A program made the position numbers and the translations under genes. A stretch of DNA of 64,000 nt from Glycomyces tritici (GTDB lineage: Bacteria; Actinomycetota; Actinomycetes; Mycobacteriales; Micromonosporaceae): the NCBI RefSeq assembly GCF_030403505.1, contig NZ_JAUEMJ010000002.1:310001-374000 (forward strand), read 5' to 3'. This document shows, piece after piece, positions 1 to 7,398 of this stretch (its first letter is position 1; each line of letters begins with the position of its first letter). Under the pieces are notes generated by a model. The model saw nothing but the letters and a program-made list of their open reading frames with translations. It ran no database searches and was not told where the DNA came from.

Positions 1-13
1 CTGATGCAGCCAC
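1..13 (-). CDS. Possible start of the next gene after ctaE (cut by window edge)
   Basis: Reading leftwards on the minus strand, an AAAGGTGAGG ribosome-binding-like stretch (about 22-31) is followed 8 bases later by GTG at 13 and then Ala-Ala-Ser codons running off the window. In most actinobacteria ctaE is followed by qcrC on the same strand, so this could be the qcrC start. Only four codons are visible, so this is a positional guess. Confidence 0.25.
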
Positions 14-120
14 GGTTGTTGCCTCACCTTTATCTAGCTCTCGGACCGGACCGGGCCCGTTGTGGTCCCGGTTCGGCCGGCGGCCGCCTCCGGGGGGCGG
101 CCGTCGCAATTCTCGGATAG

Positions 121-141
121 GGCTCCGGTGGAACCGGAGCC
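121..141 (-). terminator. Hairpin downstream of ctaE
   Basis: Perfect 9-bp inverted repeat GGCTCCGGT / ACCGGAGCC with a 3-base loop, 45 bases past the ctaE stop on the minus strand. A second GC-rich hairpin (about 79-108) follows. There is no clear U-tract, which is common in high-GC actinobacteria. It may end the ctaE transcript or only attenuate it. Confidence 0.5.
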
Positions 142-185
142 TGACTTGCTGTGGGTCAGTTCAGGAGCGAACCGGCCGGAGTGTT

Positions 186-800
186 TCAGTACTGGGCCAT
201 CGGAAGGAAGTAGATCACGGCGAACAGCGCGATCCAGACCACGTCGACGAAGTGCCAGTAGTAGGACACCACGATGGACGCGGTGGCCTGGGCCGGGCTG
301 AAGCGTCCCATCGTCGTGCGGATGAGGTAGACGATGAACGCGATGAGGCCGCCGGTGACGTGGAGGCCGTGGAAGCCGGTGGTCAGGAAGAACATCGTCC
401 AGTAGCCGTCGGCCGAGATCGAGTGGCCTTCGGTGACCAGGTTCCGGTACTCGTTCACCTGGCCGAGGACGAAGACGAGTCCCATCACGAACGTGACCGC
501 GAACCAGAGCCGCAGCTTGTAGACGTCGCCCCGCTCAGCGGCGAAGACGCCCAGCTGGCAGGTGACCGACGAGGCCACGAGGATCACGGTGAACACCAGC
601 GCGTACGGGATCTCGAGGTGGTGGTAGCCCTCCTCGTACATCGCGGGCGCGGAGGCCTGGATGGAGAAGTACATCGCGAACAGGCCCGCAAAGAACATCA
701 GTTCGCTGCTCAACCACACGATGGTGCCGACACTGACGACGTTGGGCCGCGTCAGTGAGTGGATACGGCTGGGGTCGATAGTTGCTTCGGCGGCAGTCAC
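186..800 (-). CDS. ctaE: Cytochrome c oxidase subunit III
   Basis: Integral membrane subunit III of the aa3-type cytochrome c oxidase (complex IV). The protein is about 204 residues with five strongly hydrophobic helices, the usual length for the short actinobacterial form. Recognisable family segments are [18 protein letters not shown] near the N-terminus, [15 protein letters not shown] (the conserved His-containing helix) and a C-terminal [14 protein letters not shown], which is diagnostic of CtaE. The GTG at 800 is chosen because [11 protein letters not shown] matches the usual N-terminus; an in-frame ATG at 839 would add unrelated residues. The neighbouring response-regulator-like gene and trpD are divergent. 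Confidence 0.95.
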   Translation of the reverse strand: MTAAEATIDPSRIHSLTRPNVVSVGTIVWLSSELMFFAGLFAMYFSIQASAPAMYEEGYHHLEIPYALVFTVILVASSVTCQLGVFAAERGDVYKLRLWFAVTFVMGLVFVLGQVNEYRNLVTEGHSISADGYWTMFFLTTGFHGLHVTGGLIAFIVYLIRTTMGRFSPAQATASIVVSYYWHFVDVVWIALFAVIYFLPMAQY

Positions 801-989
801 GCGCACATTATTACGGCCCGGCGGGCCCAAGCTGCGCATGGGGTGTGTTTTTCGCGCGTGTCGCGCGGTTGTAGGCTCCCAGGCTTCTCACACCGTGTGC
901 CCAGGTCATTCAAGGTTCGGCCAATGTGGGCACTCGGTTCCGGGGAAGTGGCCGCGCCGCTCTTCCCATTTCAGTGTGGCCGGTTTAAT

Positions 990-1424
990 ATGCGAGGCGT
1001 GACTACCTCAACGTCTGAGTACGCGGTCCTGCTGTACAGCCATCGACCCGCGGTCATCGAGCAGATGCGCTCGGCGATCGGCGAGGAGCCGGTGGAGGGG
1101 GTGAAGATCGAGTACGCCGTCGCGGGCGAGTACGACGAGGCGGTGGCGCTGATCGACAAGTACGCCGTGGACCTGGTGCTGCTCGACGGCGAGGCGCAGC
1201 CCGCCGGCGGACTGGGGATCGCCCGGCAGTTGCGGGACGAGTTCGACGAGCCGCCGCTCCTGGCGGTCGTGGTGGCCCGGGCGGCGGACCGGTGGCTGGC
1301 GGCGTGGTCGCGGGCGGATGCGGTGCTCATGTACCCCCTCAATCCCGTGACTACGGGGCAGACGGTAGTAGACTTGCTGGTCAGCCGCGCAGAAGGCGTG
1401 GCGCCGGCGCAGCGCGCCGCCTGA
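990..1424 (+). CDS. Receiver-like domain protein, no output domain
   Basis: About 144 residues. The sequence runs YAVLLYSHRPAVIEQMRSAIG at the start, then VDLVLLDGEAQPAGGLGIARQLRD in the middle, which has the alpha/beta rhythm of a response-regulator receiver with the Asp of LLDGE at the phosphoacceptor position. The strand-5 lysine is not evident (VLMYPLNPVTT), and there is no DNA-binding domain, so it may be an atypical or phosphorylation-independent receiver. ATG at 990 or GTG at 999 are both possible; the long upstream extension lacks coding character. It ends 23 bases before trpD and may be co-transcribed with it. The partner is unknown. Confidence 0.6.
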   Translation: MRGVTTSTSEYAVLLYSHRPAVIEQMRSAIGEEPVEGVKIEYAVAGEYDEAVALIDKYAVDLVLLDGEAQPAGGLGIARQLRDEFDEPPLLAVVVARAADRWLAAWSRADAVLMYPLNPVTTGQTVVDLLVSRAEGVAPAQRAA

Positions 1425-1447
1425 CCTCCCCCTTTTCAGGAGTCCTT

Positions 1448-2512
1448 ATGTCTAGTGCGACCTGGCCTGACGTCCTCGGGCGCCTTTCCAACGGCGACCA
1501 CCTCGACGAGGCCAGCGCGGACTGGGCGATGGCCGAGATCATGGCGGGCAACGCCGATCCGGCCCAGTTGGCGGCGTTCGCGGTGCTCCTGCGCTCAAAG
1601 GGTGAGACGCCCGAGGAGATCGGGGCGATCGCGGGCCGGATGCTGGCGGAGACCACGCGTCTGGACCTGTCGGACCTGGGCGTCGCGGTGGACATCGTGG
1701 GCACCGGGGGCGACGGCTCGAACTCGGTGAACATCTCGACGATGGCGGCGATCGTGGTCGCGGCCGCGGGCGTGCCGGTGATCAAGCACGGGAACCGGTC
1801 GGCGTCGTCGAACGTGGGCTCGGCGGATCTGCTCGAGGCGCTGGGCGTGGACCTGGAGGCGACGGCCGAGCGGGTCGAGGCCTCGGTGCGGGAGATCGGC
1901 ATCGGGTTCTGCTTCGCGCGCACGTTCCACCCCGGGATGCGGCACGCCGGTCCGGTGCGGGCGGCGCTCGGCATTCCGACGGTGTTCAACCTGCTCGGGC
2001 CGCTGACGAACCCGGGCCAGCCGGCGGCGGGCCTGATCGGCTGCGCGGACCCGGTGAAGGCACCGCTCATGGCGCAGGTGTTCGCGGCGCGGGGCGCTTC
2101 GGTGTTCGTGGTGCGCGGCGACGACGGCCTGGACGAGATCTCGACGTCGGCGACGACCTCGGAGTGGGTCGTGTCGGGCGGGCGGGTCTCGCAGGGTTCG
2201 ATCGACATCGAGGAGTTCGGCCTGGTGCAGGCCGGGCCGGAGGCGCTGCGCGGCGGCGACATCGTGTTCAACACGAAGGTGGCGCGCGAGGTGTTCGCGG
2301 GCGGGAACCGGCCGGTGCGCGACGCGGTGCTCATCAACGCGGCGGCGGCGCTGGCCTCGCGGCAGGGCTTGATCGACGGCGTCGACCTGCACGACGTCAA
2401 GACCCGCAAGGGCCTGCTGGAGTCGAACCTCCTCCTCGCCGCGAAGGCCATCGACGACGGCAAGGCGACCGAGCTGATCGAGCGCTGGGCCGAGTTCAGC
2501 AAGTCGGCGTGA
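1448..2512 (+). CDS. trpD: Anthranilate phosphoribosyltransferase
   Basis: Second step of tryptophan synthesis: transfers phosphoribosyl from PRPP to anthranilate. It is 354 residues, close to the family norm. The PRPP-binding GTGGDGSNSVNIST loop lies near residues 84-97, followed by KHGNRSASSNVGSADLLEALG, the anthranilate-binding KHGN segment, and later FNLLGPLTNP and DGLDEIS, all conserved in TrpD. The start is ATG 1448, with an AGGAG ribosome-binding site 6 bases upstream. It is a stand-alone trpD rather than part of a trp operon, as in many actinobacteria. A strong hairpin follows at 2670. Confidence 0.96.
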   Translation: MSSATWPDVLGRLSNGDHLDEASADWAMAEIMAGNADPAQLAAFAVLLRSKGETPEEIGAIAGRMLAETTRLDLSDLGVAVDIVGTGGDGSNSVNISTMAAIVVAAAGVPVIKHGNRSASSNVGSADLLEALGVDLEATAERVEASVREIGIGFCFARTFHPGMRHAGPVRAALGIPTVFNLLGPLTNPGQPAAGLIGCADPVKAPLMAQVFAARGASVFVVRGDDGLDEISTSATTSEWVVSGGRVSQGSIDIEEFGLVQAGPEALRGGDIVFNTKVAREVFAGGNRPVRDAVLINAAAALASRQGLIDGVDLHDVKTRKGLLESNLLLAAKAIDDGKATELIERWAEFSKSA

Positions 2513-2669
2513 CGCGAGCGGATCCCCTCCGCGAGCGTGAGCCGCTGGGGACCGGAAGTGTCGCGGCCGCTCCGTAGGTCGGCAACGCTGCAGGTCTACG
2601 GCTCATGAGCTTCGCCGAGGCCGGGTCCCCGTGACCGCACCTATCGCTTCGGTCGTTTGCGAGACGTCA

Positions 2670-2700
2670 AGGGCGGGAGGCGCATGGCGCCTCCCGCCCT
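2670..2700. terminator. Bidirectional terminator between trpD and the zinc-ribbon gene
   Basis: Perfect 14-bp stem, AGGGCGGGAGGCGC paired with its complement around an ATG loop, followed by TTTC on the plus strand. It sits between two convergent genes (stop at 2512 on plus, stop at 2711 on minus), so it probably serves both. Confidence 0.8.
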
Positions 2701-2710
2701 TTCGCTTGCG

Positions 2711-3493
2711 CTACGTGTACTTCTTGAGTTCGTCCTCGGAGCCGAGCGAGGTCGGCTTCGACTGCGGCAGTTCGGTTCTGATGAGGATGCAGTTGCACTC
2801 CTCGCAGCGGATGACCTCGTCGATCGGGGCGGACTTGATCGGGATCATGTCGGCCGGGGACTTCTCGAGCCGGCAGGAGCCGCAGCGGCGGCCGACGAGT
2901 TCGGCGGCGGCGATGGGCTGCTTGGCGTGGAGGCGCTCGTAGAGCTCCACGAGCCGGTCGGGGATGTTGATCGCGAGCGCCTCGCGGGTGGAGGTCGCGT
3001 CGGCGGTCTCGGCGTCGATCTCGCCGATCTGGCGGCCGCGGTCGGCCTCGGCGTCGGCCAGGACCTGGCGCGACTCCTCGACCTGGCGGCGGACCTCGCC
3101 GAGTTCGGCGTCGAGGACCTCGCGGCGCTCCATGAGCTCGAGCTGGTCGTCCTCGAGGGTGCGCTGGCGGCGGGCGAGGGACTCGAGTTCGCTCTGCAGC
3201 CCTTCGAGTTCCTTCGCGGTGGCCGCGCCGGAGGCCATGCGGGTGCGGTCGGATTCGGCGCGCTTGGTGACGAGCTCGACCTCGCGCTCGACGCGTTCGA
3301 TGTCGCGGTCGAGGTCGGCGAGGTCGCCGGTCAGGTTCGCGGCCTTGTCGGCGAGGGCGCGCTGGCGCTGCACGGCGGTCGCGTAGACCGGGTCGGCGTC
3401 GAGCTTCTTGCGGCGCTGGCCCAGCTGGGTGAGCTGGGTGTCGACCGCCTGGAGTTCGAGCAGTCGGCGCTGATCGAAAAGGTCGGCTTTCAA
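2711..3493 (-). CDS. Coiled-coil protein with C4 zinc ribbon
   Basis: It has 260 residues. Residues about 10-165 are a heptad-rich, highly charged coiled coil. The C-terminus holds a four-cysteine zinc ribbon, with Cys204-x2-Cys207 and Cys230-x2-Cys233. This matches the zf-RING_7/C4-type zinc-ribbon family of actinobacteria, thought to bind nucleic acid or the translation/transcription machinery. The start is TTG 3493 (LKADLFDQR in raw reading), one base beyond the Nif3 stop at 3495, so the two genes are translationally coupled; this pairing is common in actinobacteria. The exact function is not established. Confidence 0.85.
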   Translation of the reverse strand: MKADLFDQRRLLELQAVDTQLTQLGQRRKKLDADPVYATAVQRQRALADKAANLTGDLADLDRDIERVEREVELVTKRAESDRTRMASGAATAKELEGLQSELESLARRQRTLEDDQLELMERREVLDAELGEVRRQVEESRQVLADAEADRGRQIGEIDAETADATSTREALAINIPDRLVELYERLHAKQPIAAAELVGRRCGSCRLEKSPADMIPIKSAPIDEVIRCEECNCILIRTELPQSKPTSLGSEDELKKYT

Positions 3494-3494
3494 C

Positions 3495-4319
3495 CTAGTT
3501 CACCCCGGTTTTCTGGTGGATGGTCCACGGATCGGTGTCGAGGTCGGAGACGAGGACGTCGTCGACCAGACGAGACAGTTGCTCGGCAACGATATCGAGC
3601 CACGGTCGCTCGGTGGCCCAGTGGGCGGCGTCGATGAGTGCCGGGCCGCTCCGGGCGAGGTGCTCGCTGGCCGGGTGGTGGCGCAGATCGGCGGTCAGGT
3701 AGGCGTTCGCGCCGGCCGCGGCGGCGTCCGCGAGGTAGGAGTCGCCCGCGCCGCCGCAGACGGCCACGGTGCTGATGAGCCGGCCGCCGTCGCCCGCGGC
3801 GCGGACGCCGCCGACGGTGGCCGGGAGGGCCGCCACGGCGTGTGCGACCAGTGCGTCGAGGGTGAGCGGTGCGGGGAGGCGGCCGATGCGGCCGATGCCG
3901 CGGCCGGTGCCGTGGTGCTCGGCGTCGGCGAGCGGGCGCAGGGGCCTGAGGTCGACGAGGCCGAGCCGTTCGGCGAGGGCGTCGGAGACCCCTGGGTTGG
4001 CGACGTCGGCGTTGGTGTGGGCGACGTAGAGGCCCATGCCGGACTCGATGAGGGTGTGGACGAGGTCGCCCTTGTAGTCGGCGGCGGGGTCGAGGCTGGA
4101 GACGCCGCGCAGCAGGAGGGGGTGGTGGGCGACGATGAGGTCGCAGTCGTTCTCGATGGCTTCGATGACGGTGGCGGGCACGACGTCGACGACGCACAGG
4201 ATCCTGCGGACCGAGTTGCCGCCGCGGCCGCAGACGAGCCCGACCCGGTCCCAGTCCTCGGCCCAGTGGCGCGGGTACAGGTCGTCGAGTGCAGCGGTGA
4301 TCTCGCTGAGCGTGCGCAT
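3495..4319 (-). CDS. Nif3-like dinuclear metal centre protein
   Basis: It has 274 residues, the short form of the Nif3/DUF34 family. The metal-binding HHPLLLRG motif is at residues 65-72 (His65-His66), and a C-terminal HWATERPWLDIVAEQL segment carries the second conserved His/Glu pair. ATG start at 4319. Family members form hexamers with a di-metal site and have been linked to metal trafficking or GTP cyclohydrolase-like roles, but the true substrate is uncertain. It is the upstream partner of the coupled zinc-ribbon gene. Confidence 0.9.
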   Translation of the reverse strand: MRTLSEITAALDDLYPRHWAEDWDRVGLVCGRGGNSVRRILCVVDVVPATVIEAIENDCDLIVAHHPLLLRGVSSLDPAADYKGDLVHTLIESGMGLYVAHTNADVANPGVSDALAERLGLVDLRPLRPLADAEHHGTGRGIGRIGRLPAPLTLDALVAHAVAALPATVGGVRAAGDGGRLISTVAVCGGAGDSYLADAAAAGANAYLTADLRHHPASEHLARSGPALIDAAHWATERPWLDIVAEQLSRLVDDVLVSDLDTDPWTIHQKTGVN

Positions 4320-4407
4320 GCTTGGAGTTTAGGGCGGTGCCCGGAGCTCGAGCAGCGTGGCTCCGGACACCGTTCCACCCTCGGCGAAGCCTGCGGGCCG
4401 TGAATGC

Positions 4408-5646
4408 TCAGTTCAGGGCGCCGACCTCCTCTGCGAGGCGGCGCAGGTCCTGGGCGGGTTCGCCTTTGGTGCGGTGGAGGATCTGGTCGATGAGCTCGAT
4501 CGCGACCGGGCGGCAGCGGACTTCGGCCGGGGCGTGGCGGTCGGCCGTCACCAGGTGGCGGCTCGCCCGTTCCATGTCCCCCACCTGGACGCACGCCCGC
4601 GTCATGTCGAGGTGGTGGTGCGCGCGCCGTTCGGCCACGAGGTCGGCCAGCGCGGCGGGCGGGATGCGGTCGTGGACGGCGAGGGCGTCGGCGCCTTCGC
4701 CGAGTTCGACGAACGCGGCGGCGCGGTGGAGCAGGACGTTGGTCGGTCCGAAGGACGTGTAGTAGTAGTTGGCGTCGCGGCCGAGGATGCTGGCGGCGCG
4801 GGAGGCGCTGTCGAGCAGGTCGTCGCTGGTGGTGCTGTCGCCGGCGAGCGCGGCGGCCATGGCGCCTTGGAGGAGCAGCGCGCCGTAGACGCTGATCTGG
4901 GCGGGCGAGGAGTGCTCGCCGCCGCATTCGGAGATGAGGCCGTGGGCGACTTGGACGTTGAGGTCGAGTGCGGCCTGGTGGCGTCCGAGTGCCCTGAGCG
5001 CGTTGGCGACCCGGGTGGTGGCGATGCCGGCGAGGAGCGGGTCGTTGCCGCGGTTGGCGGCGGAGATGGCGCGGTCGGCGGCGAGCCAGGCGAGTTGGGC
5101 CTCGCCGAGTTTGCGCAGGACCGTGGAGGCGATCTGGTAGACCTGCGTCATGAGTTCGGCGGCGTCGGCGCTGGTGCCGCCGACGGGCCGGTCCTCGGCG
5201 ACGGGCGTGTCGCGCAGGAGCTGGATGAGCGAGCGGGCGACGACCGGGTAGTGGCCTTTCTCGAAGGCGAGCCAGCAGTAGTTGACGGCTCCGCGGAGTT
5301 CGGGGATCGGGGTGGATTCGATCGGCGCGGCTTCGAGGAAGCGTCCGAGGCGTTCGTAGCGTTCGAGGGATTGGCGGATGGATTCGACCTCGACCTGGTC
5401 GAGGCAGCCGCCGAGTCCTGGGCGGCGTTTGGGTTCGCGGCCGAGCAGCTGCCCGGCGTCGATGCTGAGGGCTTCGGCGAGTTCGGTGATGACCGAGTAC
5501 TTGTCGAGGCGGCGGACGCCGCGTTCGATCTTGTCGACCCAGCTCTTGGACTTGCCGATGCGGTCGGCGAAGACCTGCTGGGACATGCCGCGGCGTTGTC
5601 GCCAATAGGCGACGCGCCGCCCCATGGGCTGCGTTTCGGACTCCAT
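4408..5646 (-). CDS. XRE-type regulator with C-terminal TPR-like region
   Basis: About 412 residues. Residues about 10-65 form a Cro/C1-type helix-turn-helix (RRVAYWRQRRGMSQQVFADR, then IGKSKSWVDKIERG). The remaining about 340 residues are helical with alanine/leucine-rich repeats of tetratricopeptide type, as in actinomycete regulators that sense small ligands or peptides. ATG 5646 is preferred over GTG 5658 because GGTGGGG lies 6 bases before it. The nearest gene on the other side is a small membrane protein 420 bases away. The target genes are unknown. Confidence 0.8.
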   Translation of the reverse strand: MESETQPMGRRVAYWRQRRGMSQQVFADRIGKSKSWVDKIERGVRRLDKYSVITELAEALSIDAGQLLGREPKRRPGLGGCLDQVEVESIRQSLERYERLGRFLEAAPIESTPIPELRGAVNYCWLAFEKGHYPVVARSLIQLLRDTPVAEDRPVGGTSADAAELMTQVYQIASTVLRKLGEAQLAWLAADRAISAANRGNDPLLAGIATTRVANALRALGRHQAALDLNVQVAHGLISECGGEHSSPAQISVYGALLLQGAMAAALAGDSTTSDDLLDSASRAASILGRDANYYYTSFGPTNVLLHRAAAFVELGEGADALAVHDRIPPAALADLVAERRAHHHLDMTRACVQVGDMERASRHLVTADRHAPAEVRCRPVAIELIDQILHRTKGEPAQDLRRLAEEVGALN

Positions 5647-6053
5647 GTCAGACCCCACCGTCTATAGGAGTTGGATGCGGATTGTCGGGACGTGCCGTGC
5701 TGTTCGGTTGTGGCGGCCGTTCCTCCGGCCGAGAGGTACGGCCGCCGTGTCGGTTCGCCGGCGGTTGTCAGCTGTGCCCGGTTGTCTTGACCCTGCACGA
5801 CCCGGTCCTCTTCGAGCGGTGCTCTTTGGAGGCTCGGGATTGTCGCCTTTGGCGTTCCGACACTAACTGTTTACCGTCTTTTCCCTTCAGGCACAACGGC
5901 CGCCAACTGCCAAGATGACGCTGTGCTCGAAGCCGCTTACAGTCTTGCTCGGTCGCGGAGGCGGTCAGCCGGTTATCTGGGGTTATGCCGGGTTTCGGTC
6001 GCTCGAACGCGGGAAATCTGCACATGCAACGTGTCGATTCAAGGCCCTGCATC
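5647..6053. other. Intergenic region between divergent regulator and small membrane gene
   Basis: About 400 bases with short shadow reading frames but no convincing gene. It must hold the promoter of the XRE gene on the minus strand and, at its right end, the promoter of the small membrane gene. Its base composition is somewhat less GC-rich than its surroundings (for example around 5860-5920). Confidence 0.4.
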
Positions 6054-6077
6054 GTTGTGTCAGATATGAGACACAAC
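6054..6077. promoter_or_regulatory. Perfect 8-8-8 palindrome spanning a start codon
   Basis: GTTGTGTC at 6054-6061 and GACACAAC at 6070-6077 are perfect inverted repeats with an 8-base spacer. The proposed ATG of the small membrane gene (6066) lies inside the spacer. The arms resemble the element at 29583-29604 upstream of the Crp-type regulator (TTGTGT-N10-ACTCAA), with the same overall 22-base span. It is a strong candidate operator. Confidence 0.5.
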
Positions 6078-6311
6078 AGAGTCATCGCGCGCCGCGAACA
6101 TCGACGCGCGTTCCGCAGGGCCTTCCTGGCGGCCGCGTTCGCCACCGCGGCGGCGACCGCACTGGGGTACGCGATCGCCTTCTCGCCGCTCGCCGGCTGG
6201 GTGACGATGGGCCTCGCGGCCGCCGTCGTCGCGACCGCCTGGGTGGAGTCGCGCGCCGGGCGCGCCGCGACGGCGCCGCCGGTCACCCCCGTCTACTTCA
6301 TGAAGGAATGA
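6066..6311 (+). CDS. Small membrane protein, hypothetical
   Basis: About 81 residues: a basic N-terminus (MRHNRVIARREHRRAFRRAF), two adjacent hydrophobic helices (about residues 19-39 and 44-60) and a short tail ending in PVYFMKE. No family recognised. In-frame starts at 5985 and 6024 are possible; 6066 is chosen because the basic-then-hydrophobic pattern begins there, but it lies within a perfect palindrome, so translation may begin upstream. It is alone on its strand between two minus-strand genes. Confidence 0.5.
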   Translation: MRHNRVIARREHRRAFRRAFLAAAFATAAATALGYAIAFSPLAGWVTMGLAAAVVATAWVESRAGRAATAPPVTPVYFMKE

Positions 6312-6371
6312 GGCGGGTGCACGGTCAGCGGCGGCCGCACCACCAGGCGGCCGCCGCGTTCCGGTCGGCGA

Positions 6372-7166
6372 TCAGTTGAGGCGGACGACCAGGCACTTGC
6401 CGCCCTGGTACACGCCGCCGTCGACGTTGAGCACGAGCCCGTCGCAGTAGCGGCGGGCCTGCGTCACCTGGCTGGGTGCGAGTTCGGTCGTGTCGGGGAT
6501 CGTGGAGTGGCCGTGCACGAGCTCCTCGCCGCCGAACGAGCGGAGCATCCCGCGCACCCGCGCGGGCCCGTCGGGGCCCATGAACTCGTGGCGGCGGGTC
6601 AGCTCCCGGAACAGCTGCCACCACTCCTCCGGCTCGTCGCCGGCCATGATCGTGCGGATCGCCGAGTTCACCGCCTCCTCGCTGCGGCCGTAGCCCAGGT
6701 ACGACTCGGTGTCGGCGTGCACGAGGAGCACGTTCCCCGCGACGTGGAGCACGCGCCGCGTCTCGAGCCACTTCACCTCGTCGTCGGTGAGGTCGCCCAG
6801 CTCGTCTTCGAAGCCGCCGTTGAGGACCCACCAGTGGAGGAACTGGCGGTCCTGGCCGTCGACGTCGGTGAAGGCCACGTCGCCGAAGCGGCGCGAGCCG
6901 AGCAGCAGCACCTCGTGGTTGCCGATGAGCGTGTCCACGTGCCCGCCCTCGGCGGCGGCCTGCCCGGCGAGCCGGCGCAGCAGCCGCACGACCGCCACGC
7001 CCTCCTCGCCGCGGTCGAAGAGGTCGCCGAGTATCCACAGGCGAGCATCGCCGCCGGTCCACTTGGCGTCCCCGTCCACCAGTCCCCGGCCTCGCAGCGA
7101 CTCGACGAGCGCGTCGTAATGGCCGTGGATGTCGCTGGCCACGTATAGCGGACTGGTTTCAGACAT
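6372..7166 (-). CDS. Calcineurin-like metallophosphoesterase
   Basis: It has 264 residues and likely sits in the cytoplasm, with no signal peptide. The metal-binding motifs of the calcineurin-like fold are all present in order: SDIHGH (residues about 12-17), GDLFDRG (about 47-53) and GNHE (about 82-85), with later VHADTES and VHGHST histidines. The DIHGH plus GDLFDRG spacing resembles PrpE/ApaH-like serine/threonine phosphatases or diadenosine tetraphosphatases. The substrate is not deducible. It is divergent from the M3 peptidase. Confidence 0.85.
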   Translation of the reverse strand: MSETSPLYVASDIHGHYDALVESLRGRGLVDGDAKWTGGDARLWILGDLFDRGEEGVAVVRLLRRLAGQAAAEGGHVDTLIGNHEVLLLGSRRFGDVAFTDVDGQDRQFLHWWVLNGGFEDELGDLTDDEVKWLETRRVLHVAGNVLLVHADTESYLGYGRSEEAVNSAIRTIMAGDEPEEWWQLFRELTRRHEFMGPDGPARVRGMLRSFGGEELVHGHSTIPDTTELAPSQVTQARRYCDGLVLNVDGGVYQGGKCLVVRLN

Positions 7167-7398
7167 GGGCTCGATATTAATCCTGCGGGCGACCGTTCGG
7201 TGAAGTTGCGGGCCGCTCTGTTCGCGGATCCGGCCGCCCGGCGGGCCGCCGAACGTATCGCGCTTGCCGGACGGCTAGGGCCCGGAATAGGATTCGGCCA
7301 CCGCCATTCTTTTCGGCGGCACAGCCGTCGTGCCCGACCCACGGGCCCGCCGCCCGCCGCTACTGCCAGCGCCGGTTCGACCGCAGCGAGGAGCCTTC

